64,000 nt of DNA from Pseudoalteromonas ulvae UL12. GTDB taxonomy: Bacteria > Pseudomonadota > Gammaproteobacteria > Enterobacterales > Alteromonadaceae. The stretch is taken from assembly GCF_014925405.1 (NCBI RefSeq), contig NZ_AQHJ01000030.1, forward strand, positions 186,001-250,000, written 5' to 3'. Both the position numbers and the translations under genes were made by a program. Positions 26,223 to 34,095 of this stretch are shown here, piece after piece; the first letter of the stretch is position 1, and every line of letters begins with the position of its first letter. Below the pieces are notes generated by a model that saw only the letters and a list, made by a program, of their open reading frames with translations, was not told the DNA's origin and ran no database searches.

Positions 26223-27302
26223 ATGAAGCCTGACTGGTGGGGAAGTTTTATCGATTTAAAATCTTCCCAGAGTATTGAAATAAAAAGACAAAAACTAGTG
26301 ATGTATTTTTCTAGTTATATCGGTGGGCTTATTCTATTGCTGTTTTCGTTGCAGCATTTTGAAAATGAAAACAGCCTGTTGTTCTCTATTTTGTTAACCA
26401 GTGCTGCGGTGGTTTTAAGTAATGTCGTGTTGTCTCATTTTCACCGTTACTTTAAGGTGTCTTTATATATAACAGGCGCAGGTGTATCAGGGTTAATTTT
26501 GGGGTTGGTCATTACGGGAGGGCACGAGAATACTGCGCTCTATTGGCTTTTTCCGTTTCCTCTGGTGTATTTTATTTTGTTTGGGTATCGACAGGGGTTA
26601 ATCGTCAATTTGGCTTTATTTGCAGTTGTGCTGCAATTACTTTATCAACCTCAATGGTTACTAGCTGAATATCGCACCGATGAAAAATCCCGGTTTATCG
26701 CTTCTTATCTAGTTACTGTCTTTTTGGCATTTGTGGCTGAGTATTTTCGCTTTCGAAGTCATAAGGAATTGTCATCTATTAACCTTCACCGACAAAAACA
26801 AGCGAATATGGATCCACTGACCAAATTGCCGAACCGTCGTTTTCTTGATTCCGTCTATTTTAATAAAACTAAAAATGCAGACTCAGGTCGTTTCCCGATG
26901 ACAGTTATAGTGGCCGACTTGGATTTCTTTAAAAAAGTAAATGACAATTATGGTCATGATATAGGCGATAAGGTGTTAATTCATGTTGCTGATTTATTCA
27001 AAACGCATGTTCGGGAATTAGATGTGGTGGCCAGAGTTGGAGGAGAAGAGTTTCTAATTTTATTGCCACATACTCAGTTGGTTGATGCTTTAAATGTCGC
27101 TGAAAAAATTCGTGCATGTATCGCCGCTCACCCATATCAATGCATCGAAGAAAAAGAGTGTCGTATTGAGATGACTGTGAGTATAGGTGTGGCTGAGGCT
27201 ACGACAATTGAGCAATTAAATGAGGCCATTTTGTGTGCTGATGAACACCTTTATGCAGCAAAGCGAAATGGCCGAAATTGTGTCATTCATCAGACATATT
27301 AG
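26223..27302 (+). CDS. Membrane-bound diguanylate cyclase (GGDEF)
   Basis: A 359-residue protein with about six N-terminal membrane helices (to about residue 175) and a C-terminal GGDEF domain. The active site is intact (GGEEF, 273-277), and an inhibitory site RxxD (RELD, 264-267) lies five residues upstream, so product inhibition by c-di-GMP is likely. The enzyme joins two GTP to c-di-GMP. It is transcribed divergently from the PrnB-like operon (240 bases apart). The last two bases of its stop codon are the first two of a MITE-like element. Confidence 0.9.
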   Translation: MKPDWWGSFIDLKSSQSIEIKRQKLVMYFSSYIGGLILLLFSLQHFENENSLLFSILLTSAAVVLSNVVLSHFHRYFKVSLYITGAGVSGLILGLVITGGHENTALYWLFPFPLVYFILFGYRQGLIVNLALFAVVLQLLYQPQWLLAEYRTDEKSRFIASYLVTVFLAFVAEYFRFRSHKELSSINLHRQKQANMDPLTKLPNRRFLDSVYFNKTKNADSGRFPMTVIVADLDFFKKVNDNYGHDIGDKVLIHVADLFKTHVRELDVVARVGGEEFLILLPHTQLVDALNVAEKIRACIAAHPYQCIEEKECRIEMTVSIGVAEATTIEQLNEAILCADEHLYAAKRNGRNCVIHQTY

Positions 27303-27565
27303 GGGCTTTTGATCTTTCGTGGTTTAATTTTGTTCGAGATAAAAGCGTTTTTATCACGGCGAGCAGTGTGTAGCCTAGTCATTCTAAGCAAATACTGCTC
27401 AACAAAGAGAAATACGCTTTTAGCCGAACCCTTCGGGCAGCGTTTGTTGGGTATTTCTACTGCGTTATCGCTTTTTCGTGTAGCTCGCTACACCACAAAA
27501 GCGCTGCCTTGTATCAATACCCAACAATTCGCTGCAAAAATCATCACGAAAGATCAAAAGCCCCT
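27301..27565. mobile_element. MITE-like element with 21-bp perfect terminal inverted repeats
   Basis: AGGGGCTTTTGATCTTTCGT plus G (27301-27321) is repeated inverted at 27545-27565. The 265-bp body has no convincing gene. A shorter relative lies at 37054-37197 and a remnant at 7422-7479, so this is a dispersed family. It ends 14 bases before the DUF6482-like gene and could also act as a hairpin terminator for both convergent genes. Confidence 0.8.
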
Positions 27566-27579
27566 AACCTTGGACTCGG

Positions 27580-27876
27580 TTAAGGATGTAGAGAAATACT
27601 CGTCGATACTGCTTGGCAACGTTCTCGTCCTATCATTTCGTCATACGCTGTCTCGATGATAAAGTTGGCTTGTTCGATGCCTATTGCAACGAGCACATTT
27701 TCGGCTTCGCGCACTGAATTAAATTGCTTCGTTTTACCTTTTTCATCTTGTAATAAAAAATAGTTGTTTTGTTTATCTTCAGCACCCACCAGGTAGTGGT
27801 TACTGTCGGCATAACTCAGAATGACCGCTTGAAATTGATCATCGCGTAACAATGATTTTAGTTGATGTATCTTCAT
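27580..27876 (-). CDS. Small protein, probably DUF6482 family
   Basis: A 98-residue soluble protein. The pattern of a short beta-rich body with SYADSNHYLVGAEDKQ and QFNSVREAENVLVAIGIEQA, ending in a conserved-looking YDEMIGRE, resembles DUF6482 proteins, whose function is not known to me. GGAGG lies 6 bases before the ATG, so the start is firm. It is convergent with the diguanylate cyclase and separated from it by the MITE-like element. Confidence 0.6.
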   Translation of the reverse strand: MKIHQLKSLLRDDQFQAVILSYADSNHYLVGAEDKQNNYFLLQDEKGKTKQFNSVREAENVLVAIGIEQANFIIETAYDEMIGRERCQAVSTSISLHP

Positions 27877-27965
27877 AAAAACCTCCGTTTGTTTGTTTTT
27901 TATACGAACTGGAGGTTTGTTCGATCACTTTAGCTGTACCAGCGATTAATTATCCAAAGAGCAGA

Positions 27966-30002
27966 TTAATTTAACTTAAAGCGATGGATTGACGAGGACA
28001 ATGAGTGGGCTAATTGGCTCACTTCTTCACTGGTGACCGTCATTCCTTTTGCTTGCTCTGCATTGCCTTGTGCTGCAATTTCTGTTTGCGCCATGGTGGA
28101 GGCAATATCTGTGCTAAAACTAAGTTGCTGCTGTGCAGCGACGGTAATGCTTTTACTCATTTGATCTATGGTATGCAGCGCGGTTTCGATTTGCATTATG
28201 GCTTGATTTAATTCAACGCTTTGCTCAGCACATTCAGTGGCTTGCATTTGCCCTTGATGAATTGCTTGTTGTGCACCATCGGTTTCTTTTTGTAGATTGG
28301 TGATCATTGCGTGGATTTCAGCGGTACTTGATTGGGTTCTTGACGCTAAAGAGCGCACTTCATCAGCTACAACAGCAAAGCCTCGACCGTGCTCTCCGGC
28401 TCTGGCTGCTTCAATGGCCGCATTGAGGGCTAATAAGTTTGTTTGTTCAGCAATGCTGCCAATGGTATCAAGAATACTGCCTATGCTGTCACTATGAGTC
28501 GCCAAGCGATTCATGGTTGCGACGGTTGTTTTTAAATTATTTGAAAGGGCGTTGATTCTGTCACTATTTGCTGTGGCAATATTGCGCACTTCTTGGCTCG
28601 ATTGTGATGCATCCGATACATGTTGAGCACTTGTGCTGGCCTCATTGTGAACGGTTTCAGAGCTCTGCTGAATTTGCTCAGCAAGATCTTTTGCTTTTTC
28701 AACTCGGGTAATTTGCGCAGCCGCGGCAGTCGATATGGTGAGGCTTTGTTCGCTGGATTGGCTGGCGGATTTATCAAGTGTGATGGCGTTTTGTTCTATT
28801 ACACCTAAAAGCTGCGTGAGATCATCAGAGAGTTTGTTGATATTTGCGATTAAATTACCGAACTCATCGTTGCTTCGTTGTTCAAATCGTTGTCGTAAAT
28901 CACCCGCAGCAATTTGACCCAGCGCTTTATTGACTAGCGCTAAAGGCCCTAACATTGCCTTGGAAGTGATGTAAGAAATGCAACTTGCTAAGGCAAGAAA
29001 AACAATCGCAATCACAATCGCTAATGTCTCTCCGCGAATAATCGCGTTTTGCGCCGCTTCTTGAAGATTTTCAAAGCGCTCATTGGCTAACATGTTTAAG
29101 TTATCAAGAGATTGATAGCTTTCATTAAAAAACTGGTCTGCGTGATAGTAAGCCTGCTCTGCATTATCTCTTTGTTGTAGTTTTTGCTGTTGCAGTTGAT
29201 ACAGTTGGCCCGGTTGGTCTAAAGCGGCAGTCAGCGTTTGCATTGCCAGAGTAAAGCGCTTGAGTTGCTCAGAGGCATCTAAGCTGGCCGCTTGTTGGAC
29301 GAGATAATCGAAATTAGTTTGAATATTGCCTAACAAAAATTGTACATCAGCTTGATGGGTATTAACGGTTTCGGGGCTCGCCAGTTGTGGGATACCGCTC
29401 AAAGCAGAGGCGAGTGTAAATAACAAATCGTCGATACGTATTCCGGTGCCGATCACTTCATCTAACAGACGCGTTTGCCCTTGTGGATCGACTATTTCTA
29501 AATCTAACATGGCGCTGCTGGCATCAATGCGTACTTGTTCAATTTGCTTGTTTAATTGCGTGAATTGATTGATAGCCACTAGAGTGTTTAGTTTGGCTTC
29601 AAACATACTTTTTGTATGATTGATATAGGTTTGATAGCTCTGCTGCGCACTTTGCAATTCATTGCGCATTTGTTGTTGATCTTGCACCCGAGCAACCAAA
29701 TCTTGTGTCTGTTCGCTAAAGCTCTGAGCAAGTTCATTATATGTTTTTTGGCTGCTAGAAAGTGTATTTTGACTCGTTTGTGTGTAGGCCAACGCACCCA
29801 ATTTAACCATTTTTAAAAGTTGAATTTGCAGCGCTTTACTTTGCTCTTGCACAGGAATGGCAATGGTTTTGACATTGTTATTAGCGTGGCTGATTTGCCC
29901 TAAAGAAACGTAAAAAAAACTGCTCGCGGCGACTAATAAAATGGCAATAGTGCTAAAGCCAAGCGTGATTTTTTGCCGAATAGTTAATTGCATTGAACTC
30001 AT
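27966..30002 (-). CDS. Methyl-accepting chemotaxis protein
   Basis: A 678-residue chemoreceptor. It has an N-terminal membrane helix (about 9-30), a long helical periplasmic sensor (about 30-325), a second helix (about 327-348) and a HAMP domain (about 350-402). The cytoplasmic signalling hairpin carries the tip [19 protein letters not shown] and [15 protein letters not shown]. The periplasmic part is a helical bundle, so ligand class is unclear. The CheA/CheW-binding tip is intact. It has no CheR-binding pentapeptide at the C-terminus (ends IHRFKLN). Confidence 0.9.
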   Translation of the reverse strand: MSSMQLTIRQKITLGFSTIAILLVAASSFFYVSLGQISHANNNVKTIAIPVQEQSKALQIQLLKMVKLGALAYTQTSQNTLSSSQKTYNELAQSFSEQTQDLVARVQDQQQMRNELQSAQQSYQTYINHTKSMFEAKLNTLVAINQFTQLNKQIEQVRIDASSAMLDLEIVDPQGQTRLLDEVIGTGIRIDDLLFTLASALSGIPQLASPETVNTHQADVQFLLGNIQTNFDYLVQQAASLDASEQLKRFTLAMQTLTAALDQPGQLYQLQQQKLQQRDNAEQAYYHADQFFNESYQSLDNLNMLANERFENLQEAAQNAIIRGETLAIVIAIVFLALASCISYITSKAMLGPLALVNKALGQIAAGDLRQRFEQRSNDEFGNLIANINKLSDDLTQLLGVIEQNAITLDKSASQSSEQSLTISTAAAAQITRVEKAKDLAEQIQQSSETVHNEASTSAQHVSDASQSSQEVRNIATANSDRINALSNNLKTTVATMNRLATHSDSIGSILDTIGSIAEQTNLLALNAAIEAARAGEHGRGFAVVADEVRSLASRTQSSTAEIHAMITNLQKETDGAQQAIHQGQMQATECAEQSVELNQAIMQIETALHTIDQMSKSITVAAQQQLSFSTDIASTMAQTEIAAQGNAEQAKGMTVTSEEVSQLAHSLSSSIHRFKLN

Positions 30003-30140
30003 AATCGTTTCTTTAAATTATTGTTAATATTATTTTTTAGGCCGCAATAATACGCTTTTATTGAGTAAAAACTCAACTCTTGCTCCTAACACAATTATAG
30101 CAGGATTATTTAATGTCCCTGATTAGTTGCTTTTTGTTCT

Positions 30141-31349
30141 TTAATGTAATGATTTTCCACAGCCTTTTAGTGACTGTTCGTTTACTTTAAGGCTGACGTG
30201 TGTTTCAAACTTTTCTCCGCTCATACTGTCTGTACAGGGGCCAATAGATAGCTTCATGAGTAAGGTGTTGCTGCCATTTTTGGCTTGGTAGAGAGTGTGG
30301 GCTGCGCTTGAGAGTATTTCAGCATGACTGAAGTGTTCGATCTGTTGACCGTACTGCGTGGTTAAGGTGATATTGGTCTTTTGATTTATGGTCAGGTGCC
30401 AGCCGGGCTCGTTACCGACAGCTCTAAAGTCAGCGCCATTTAGTTTTGCGGCTTGCCATATTGCTTCGCTTGGATTGTTTTTACACGCTTTGTAGACAAT
30501 GTTTCCAAGGGAGAGCATTGCTTCATCTTGATGTTGCCAAAACATGATGTTTTCGAGTTGGTATTTAACCCCAGAACCGCTTTTAACCCGCGGTAGCTTT
30601 ACTGTTTTTTGCGGTAAAAATAGCCAAATATGATCCTTGTCAGCAAGGCGTGCAACAAATTCTATAGCTGGCGAGCATTGGTAGGCATATGGTGTGATTG
30701 GTGTGATTGGTGTGATTGGTGTGATTGGTGTGATTGGTGTGATTGGTGTGATTGGTGTGATTGGTGTGATTGGTGTGATTGGTGTGATTGGTGTGATTGG
30801 TGTGATTGGTGTGATTGGTGTGATTGGTGTGATTGGTGTGATTGGTGTGATTGGTGTGATTGGTGTGATTGGTGTGATTGGTGTGATTGGTGTGATTGGT
30901 GTGATTGGTGTGATTGGTGTGATTGGTGTGATTGGTGTGATTGGTGTGATTGGTGTGATTGGTGTGATTGGTGTGATTGGTGTGATTGGTGTGATTGGTG
31001 TGATTGGTGTGATTGGTGTGATTGGTGTGATTGGTGTGATTGGTGTGATTGGTGTGATTGGTGTGATTGGTGTGATTGGTGTGATTGGTGTGATTGGTGT
31101 GATTGGTGTGATTGGTGTGATTGGTGTGATTGGTGTGATTGGTGTGATTGGTGTGATTGGTGTGATTGGTGTGATTGGTGTGATTGGTGTGATTGGTGTG
31201 ATTGGTGTGATTGGTGTGATTGGTGTGATTGGTGTGATTGGTGTGATTGGTGTGATTGCTTCAGATGTATTGTTCTTTTTTGGGGCGGTATGACAACCGA
31301 TAAGCATTACACAAAGTAACATGGTTAAAAGTGTGAGGGTGTGAGTCAT
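30141..31349 (-). CDS. Lipoprotein with (Ile-Thr-Pro)63 stalk and MliC-like domain
   Basis: A 402-residue protein. A lipoprotein signal peptide (lipobox LIGC, Cys19) is followed by a 12-residue lead, 63 perfect Ile-Thr-Pro repeats (residues 32-220) and a 182-residue C-terminal part. The latter begins as an MliC-like lysozyme-inhibitor domain ([38 protein letters not shown]) and ends in a COG3650-like domain ([13 protein letters not shown]). The repeats should form an extended proline-rich stalk holding the domains away from the membrane. ATG 31349 is preferred over TTG 31355. An orphan copy of its first 30 codons lies at 32083-32178. Confidence 0.8.
   Translation of the reverse strand: MTHTLTLLTMLLCVMLIGCHTAPKKNNTSEAITPITPITPITPITPITPITPITPITPITPITPITPITPITPITPITPITPITPITPITPITPITPITPITPITPITPITPITPITPITPITPITPITPITPITPITPITPITPITPITPITPITPITPITPITPITPITPITPITPITPITPITPITPITPITPITPITPITPITPITPITPITPITPYAYQCSPAIEFVARLADKDHIWLFLPQKTVKLPRVKSGSGVKYQLENIMFWQHQDEAMLSLGNIVYKACKNNPSEAIWQAAKLNGADFRAVGNEPGWHLTINQKTNITLTTQYGQQIEHFSHAEILSSAAHTLYQAKNGSNTLLMKLSIGPCTDSMSGEKFETHVSLKVNEQSLKGCGKSLH
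30691..31257. repeat. 63 perfect tandem copies of a 9-bp unit
   Basis: GGTGTGATT is repeated 63 times without a visible mismatch (567 bp) inside the lipoprotein gene; on the coding strand it reads as ATC ACA CCA. As the unit is three codons, changes in copy number keep the reading frame. All six frames are open across it, giving meaningless shadow frames on the other strand. Confidence 0.97.
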
Positions 31350-32087
31350 GGTCAATCCAGTTGTTTAGATGAGTGCTTGTTCTAAAAGCACGTTTAGTGA
31401 CAGTTGGTTAAATGCACAATTGAGCTAGCTGAATGTCAACGCTTTGTGTATCTTAAACCTTTACAACTATTTGAATAAAGGCTTTTTATGGCTGGTGCTA
31501 GTTTATTTTCTTTGCTCGATGATATTGCAACTTTACTTGATGACATCGCGGTGATGAGCAAGGTCGCAGCGAAAAAAACAGCAGGTGTACTCGGAGATGA
31601 TTTGGCGCTTAACGCTCAGCAAGTATCAGGTGTGAGCGCTGACAGAGAATTACCTGTGGTATGGGCTGTTGCAAAAGGGTCAATGCTTAATAAAGTGATT
31701 TTGGTGCCAGCTGCTTTGATTATTAGCGCGTTGATGCCAGCATTAATTTTACCAATGTTGATGCTAGGTGGCGTATATTTGTGCTTTGAAGGTGCTGAAA
31801 AAATAGTTGAGAATTACCTTCATCCTAAAGTGGCCGACTCTGAGATTGCAGCAGAACAAACAGGTGATTGGCAAGAGTACGAGAATACAAAAATTAAAGG
31901 TGCAATTCGCACCGATTTTATTTTATCAGCTGAAATCATAGTCATTTCGTTGGGGACTGTAGCAACCGCTTCGTTGTTATCGCAATTTACGGTGCTGAGT
32001 ATTATTGCCGTGGCGATGACGGTTGGTGTATATGGGTTGGTGGCTTTAATTGTCAAAATTGATGACGCAGGTCTGCATTTAATTAAA
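31259..32087. repeat. 829-bp tandem duplication, first copy
   Basis: This stretch repeats at 32088-32916 with an offset of 829 and no difference seen by eye. It holds the first 30 codons of the lipoprotein gene (minus strand), the divergent intergenic region, and codons 1-200 of the DUF808 gene. The junction (AAAC/TTCAG) shows at most one base of microhomology. Confidence 0.93.
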
Positions 32088-32132
32088 CTTCAGATGTATT
32101 GTTCTTTTTTGGGGCGGTATGACAACCGATAA
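31488..32132 (+). pseudogene. Truncated DUF808 gene (5' copy of duplication)
   Basis: The first 200 residues are the same as in the intact gene at 32317, then the frame runs across the duplication junction into 14 unrelated residues encoded by antisense lipoprotein sequence and stops. It keeps the ribosome-binding site and membrane segments of the N-terminal part but lacks the last third. It may still be translated into a truncated membrane protein; it is most likely non-functional. Confidence 0.85.
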
Positions 32133-32178
32133 GCATTACACAAAGTAACATGGTTAAAAGTGTGAGGGTGTGAGTCAT
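32083..32178 (-). pseudogene. Orphan 5' fragment of the lipoprotein gene
   Basis: The duplication copied the start codon, signal peptide and lipobox of the (ITP)63 lipoprotein. The frame runs 30 codons, adds one Val at the junction and stops, giving a possible 31-residue lipopeptide. Its upstream region is the same as that of the intact gene, so it would be expressed if that promoter lies within the shared 829 bases. Confidence 0.7.
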
Positions 32179-32916
32179 GGTCAATCCAGTTGTTTAGATG
32201 AGTGCTTGTTCTAAAAGCACGTTTAGTGACAGTTGGTTAAATGCACAATTGAGCTAGCTGAATGTCAACGCTTTGTGTATCTTAAACCTTTACAACTATT
32301 TGAATAAAGGCTTTTTATGGCTGGTGCTAGTTTATTTTCTTTGCTCGATGATATTGCAACTTTACTTGATGACATCGCGGTGATGAGCAAGGTCGCAGCG
32401 AAAAAAACAGCAGGTGTACTCGGAGATGATTTGGCGCTTAACGCTCAGCAAGTATCAGGTGTGAGCGCTGACAGAGAATTACCTGTGGTATGGGCTGTTG
32501 CAAAAGGGTCAATGCTTAATAAAGTGATTTTGGTGCCAGCTGCTTTGATTATTAGCGCGTTGATGCCAGCATTAATTTTACCAATGTTGATGCTAGGTGG
32601 CGTATATTTGTGCTTTGAAGGTGCTGAAAAAATAGTTGAGAATTACCTTCATCCTAAAGTGGCCGACTCTGAGATTGCAGCAGAACAAACAGGTGATTGG
32701 CAAGAGTACGAGAATACAAAAATTAAAGGTGCAATTCGCACCGATTTTATTTTATCAGCTGAAATCATAGTCATTTCGTTGGGGACTGTAGCAACCGCTT
32801 CGTTGTTATCGCAATTTACGGTGCTGAGTATTATTGCCGTGGCGATGACGGTTGGTGTATATGGGTTGGTGGCTTTAATTGTCAAAATTGATGACGCAGG
32901 TCTGCATTTAATTAAA
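32088..32916. repeat. 829-bp tandem duplication, second copy
   Basis: Second copy of 31259-32087. It continues without a break into the remaining third of the DUF808 gene, so this copy carries the native right-hand junction. Confidence 0.93.
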
Positions 32917-33237
32917 CATCATCAACCACCCTCATTGGCATGTTATTTTGGGCGATTTTTGTTAGGTTTCGCGCCGTATTTGATGAAAACTTTATCGATA
33001 GTCGGGACCTTGGCGATGTTTATGGTTGGCGGAGGGATTTTAAGTCATGGGGTGCATGCCGTGGCTGAAACAATCGATTCGATGGCGCAAGTTATCAATG
33101 GTTTATTGGTGACGTGGTTACATTGGCTCGCCCCAGCTGTTCTTAATGGTGTGTTTGGTTTTATTGTAGGTTTGATTGTGGTCGCTTGTATGATGGCAGG
33201 CTTAAAAATGAAAGCGCGTTGGTTTAAAAAAATCTAA
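32317..33237 (+). CDS. DUF808 (YedI-like) inner-membrane protein
   Basis: A 306-residue multi-pass membrane protein. The opening [20 protein letters not shown] and [17 protein letters not shown] are characteristic of the DUF808/YedI family, whose role is unknown. About six membrane helices are predicted, with a soluble loop near residues 35-60. AAAGG lies 6 bases before the ATG. It is the intact copy; a truncated copy precedes it in tandem. It is divergent from the lipoprotein fragment. Confidence 0.88.
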   Translation: MAGASLFSLLDDIATLLDDIAVMSKVAAKKTAGVLGDDLALNAQQVSGVSADRELPVVWAVAKGSMLNKVILVPAALIISALMPALILPMLMLGGVYLCFEGAEKIVENYLHPKVADSEIAAEQTGDWQEYENTKIKGAIRTDFILSAEIIVISLGTVATASLLSQFTVLSIIAVAMTVGVYGLVALIVKIDDAGLHLIKHHQPPSLACYFGRFLLGFAPYLMKTLSIVGTLAMFMVGGGILSHGVHAVAETIDSMAQVINGLLVTWLHWLAPAVLNGVFGFIVGLIVVACMMAGLKMKARWFKKI

Positions 33238-33339
33238 TGCTACTGTTTATAAAGGAGTATTTAGCTCGCAATTTACAGACATTCATCTGATTTAGGTCTA
33301 GTTTTAATGCTAACAGGGCAATAAATAATGTAGGTGAAA

Positions 33340-33819
33340 ATGAATATAACGTATGTCGGCATTGCCGTTGTGATTGGGTTTGCATTGGTATATTTATATT
33401 TTCGTGCTGAAAATTATCGCAAAGAGCTGGCTATCTATCGTCGCAAAGCTGATAGCGCATCAAAAGTGGGCCGCCAGCTAGCACAACAAGTGCATGACTT
33501 TGCGAAAGCGGATTTTTTGTTACTTAAAGAGCGTTTCACTCGCATACAAACTGGGGGGTCGTCAAATATTCAAACGTTGCGCTTTACCAGCATTTTGTTT
33601 GAAGCCGCTGAGGATGTGATTGCGCAAACCAGTATGAATGATAAAACTGTGATTGAAGCGTTTAAAGAGTACATCAACCAATCAGGGCAATACGGCTTCG
33701 GTGATTTCAGTCAGTTTTTATTACAAGAAAGTGAACACAAACAACAGCTTTGGCAAAGGAACACCCTGAAAGACTACCTTCAGTTGTGTAAAACCTGCTT
33801 GCTAGATTTAGAATCCTGA
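33340..33819 (+). CDS. Unknown protein with N-terminal membrane anchor
   Basis: I do not recognise this 159-residue protein. It begins with a membrane helix (residues 3-22) followed by a basic, helical cytoplasmic part. ATG 33340 follows TAGGTG closely; GTG 33334 is possible. It lies 100 bases after the DUF808 gene on the same strand. Confidence 0.55.
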   Translation: MNITYVGIAVVIGFALVYLYFRAENYRKELAIYRRKADSASKVGRQLAQQVHDFAKADFLLLKERFTRIQTGGSSNIQTLRFTSILFEAAEDVIAQTSMNDKTVIEAFKEYINQSGQYGFGDFSQFLLQESEHKQQLWQRNTLKDYLQLCKTCLLDLES

Positions 33820-34095
33820 GTTGCAGTGGTCGGTTATACAATGACCTTTACGGGACAAATAGTAATCACTGTGGTATGATGGCTGGCTAATTTACCAATT
33901 TGTTTTGTAGGACACACTAAAAAATATCAGTAAAAAACGGGCTTTTTGTAGTCCTTCTCGTCTTTTATCGTCTACGTGTATCTTTTCATCTTTTATTGTT
34001 GCCATTTTGCAAATGGGTAAATTGTCTCTGCTTATCAATGCGCGGTGAGTAATTGCGGCGTGGTAAGTCTTTCATTGAATCTATGTGAGGTATGA

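Noticed and set aside
27309..27659. 116-residue plus-strand frame after the diguanylate cyclase
   Set aside because: It lies almost wholly within the MITE-like element and overlaps a better-supported gene on the other strand; no start signal or family.
30061..30076. Hairpin TTGAGT/ACTCAA between the lipoprotein and chemoreceptor genes
   Set aside because: Short stem without a T-run on the minus strand; could be chance.
30630..31319. Plus-strand frames across the 9-bp repeat coding for runs of Gly-Val-Ile or Cys-Asp-Trp
   Set aside because: They arise because every frame of the repeat is open. The minus-strand frame alone has a signal peptide and a recognisable domain.
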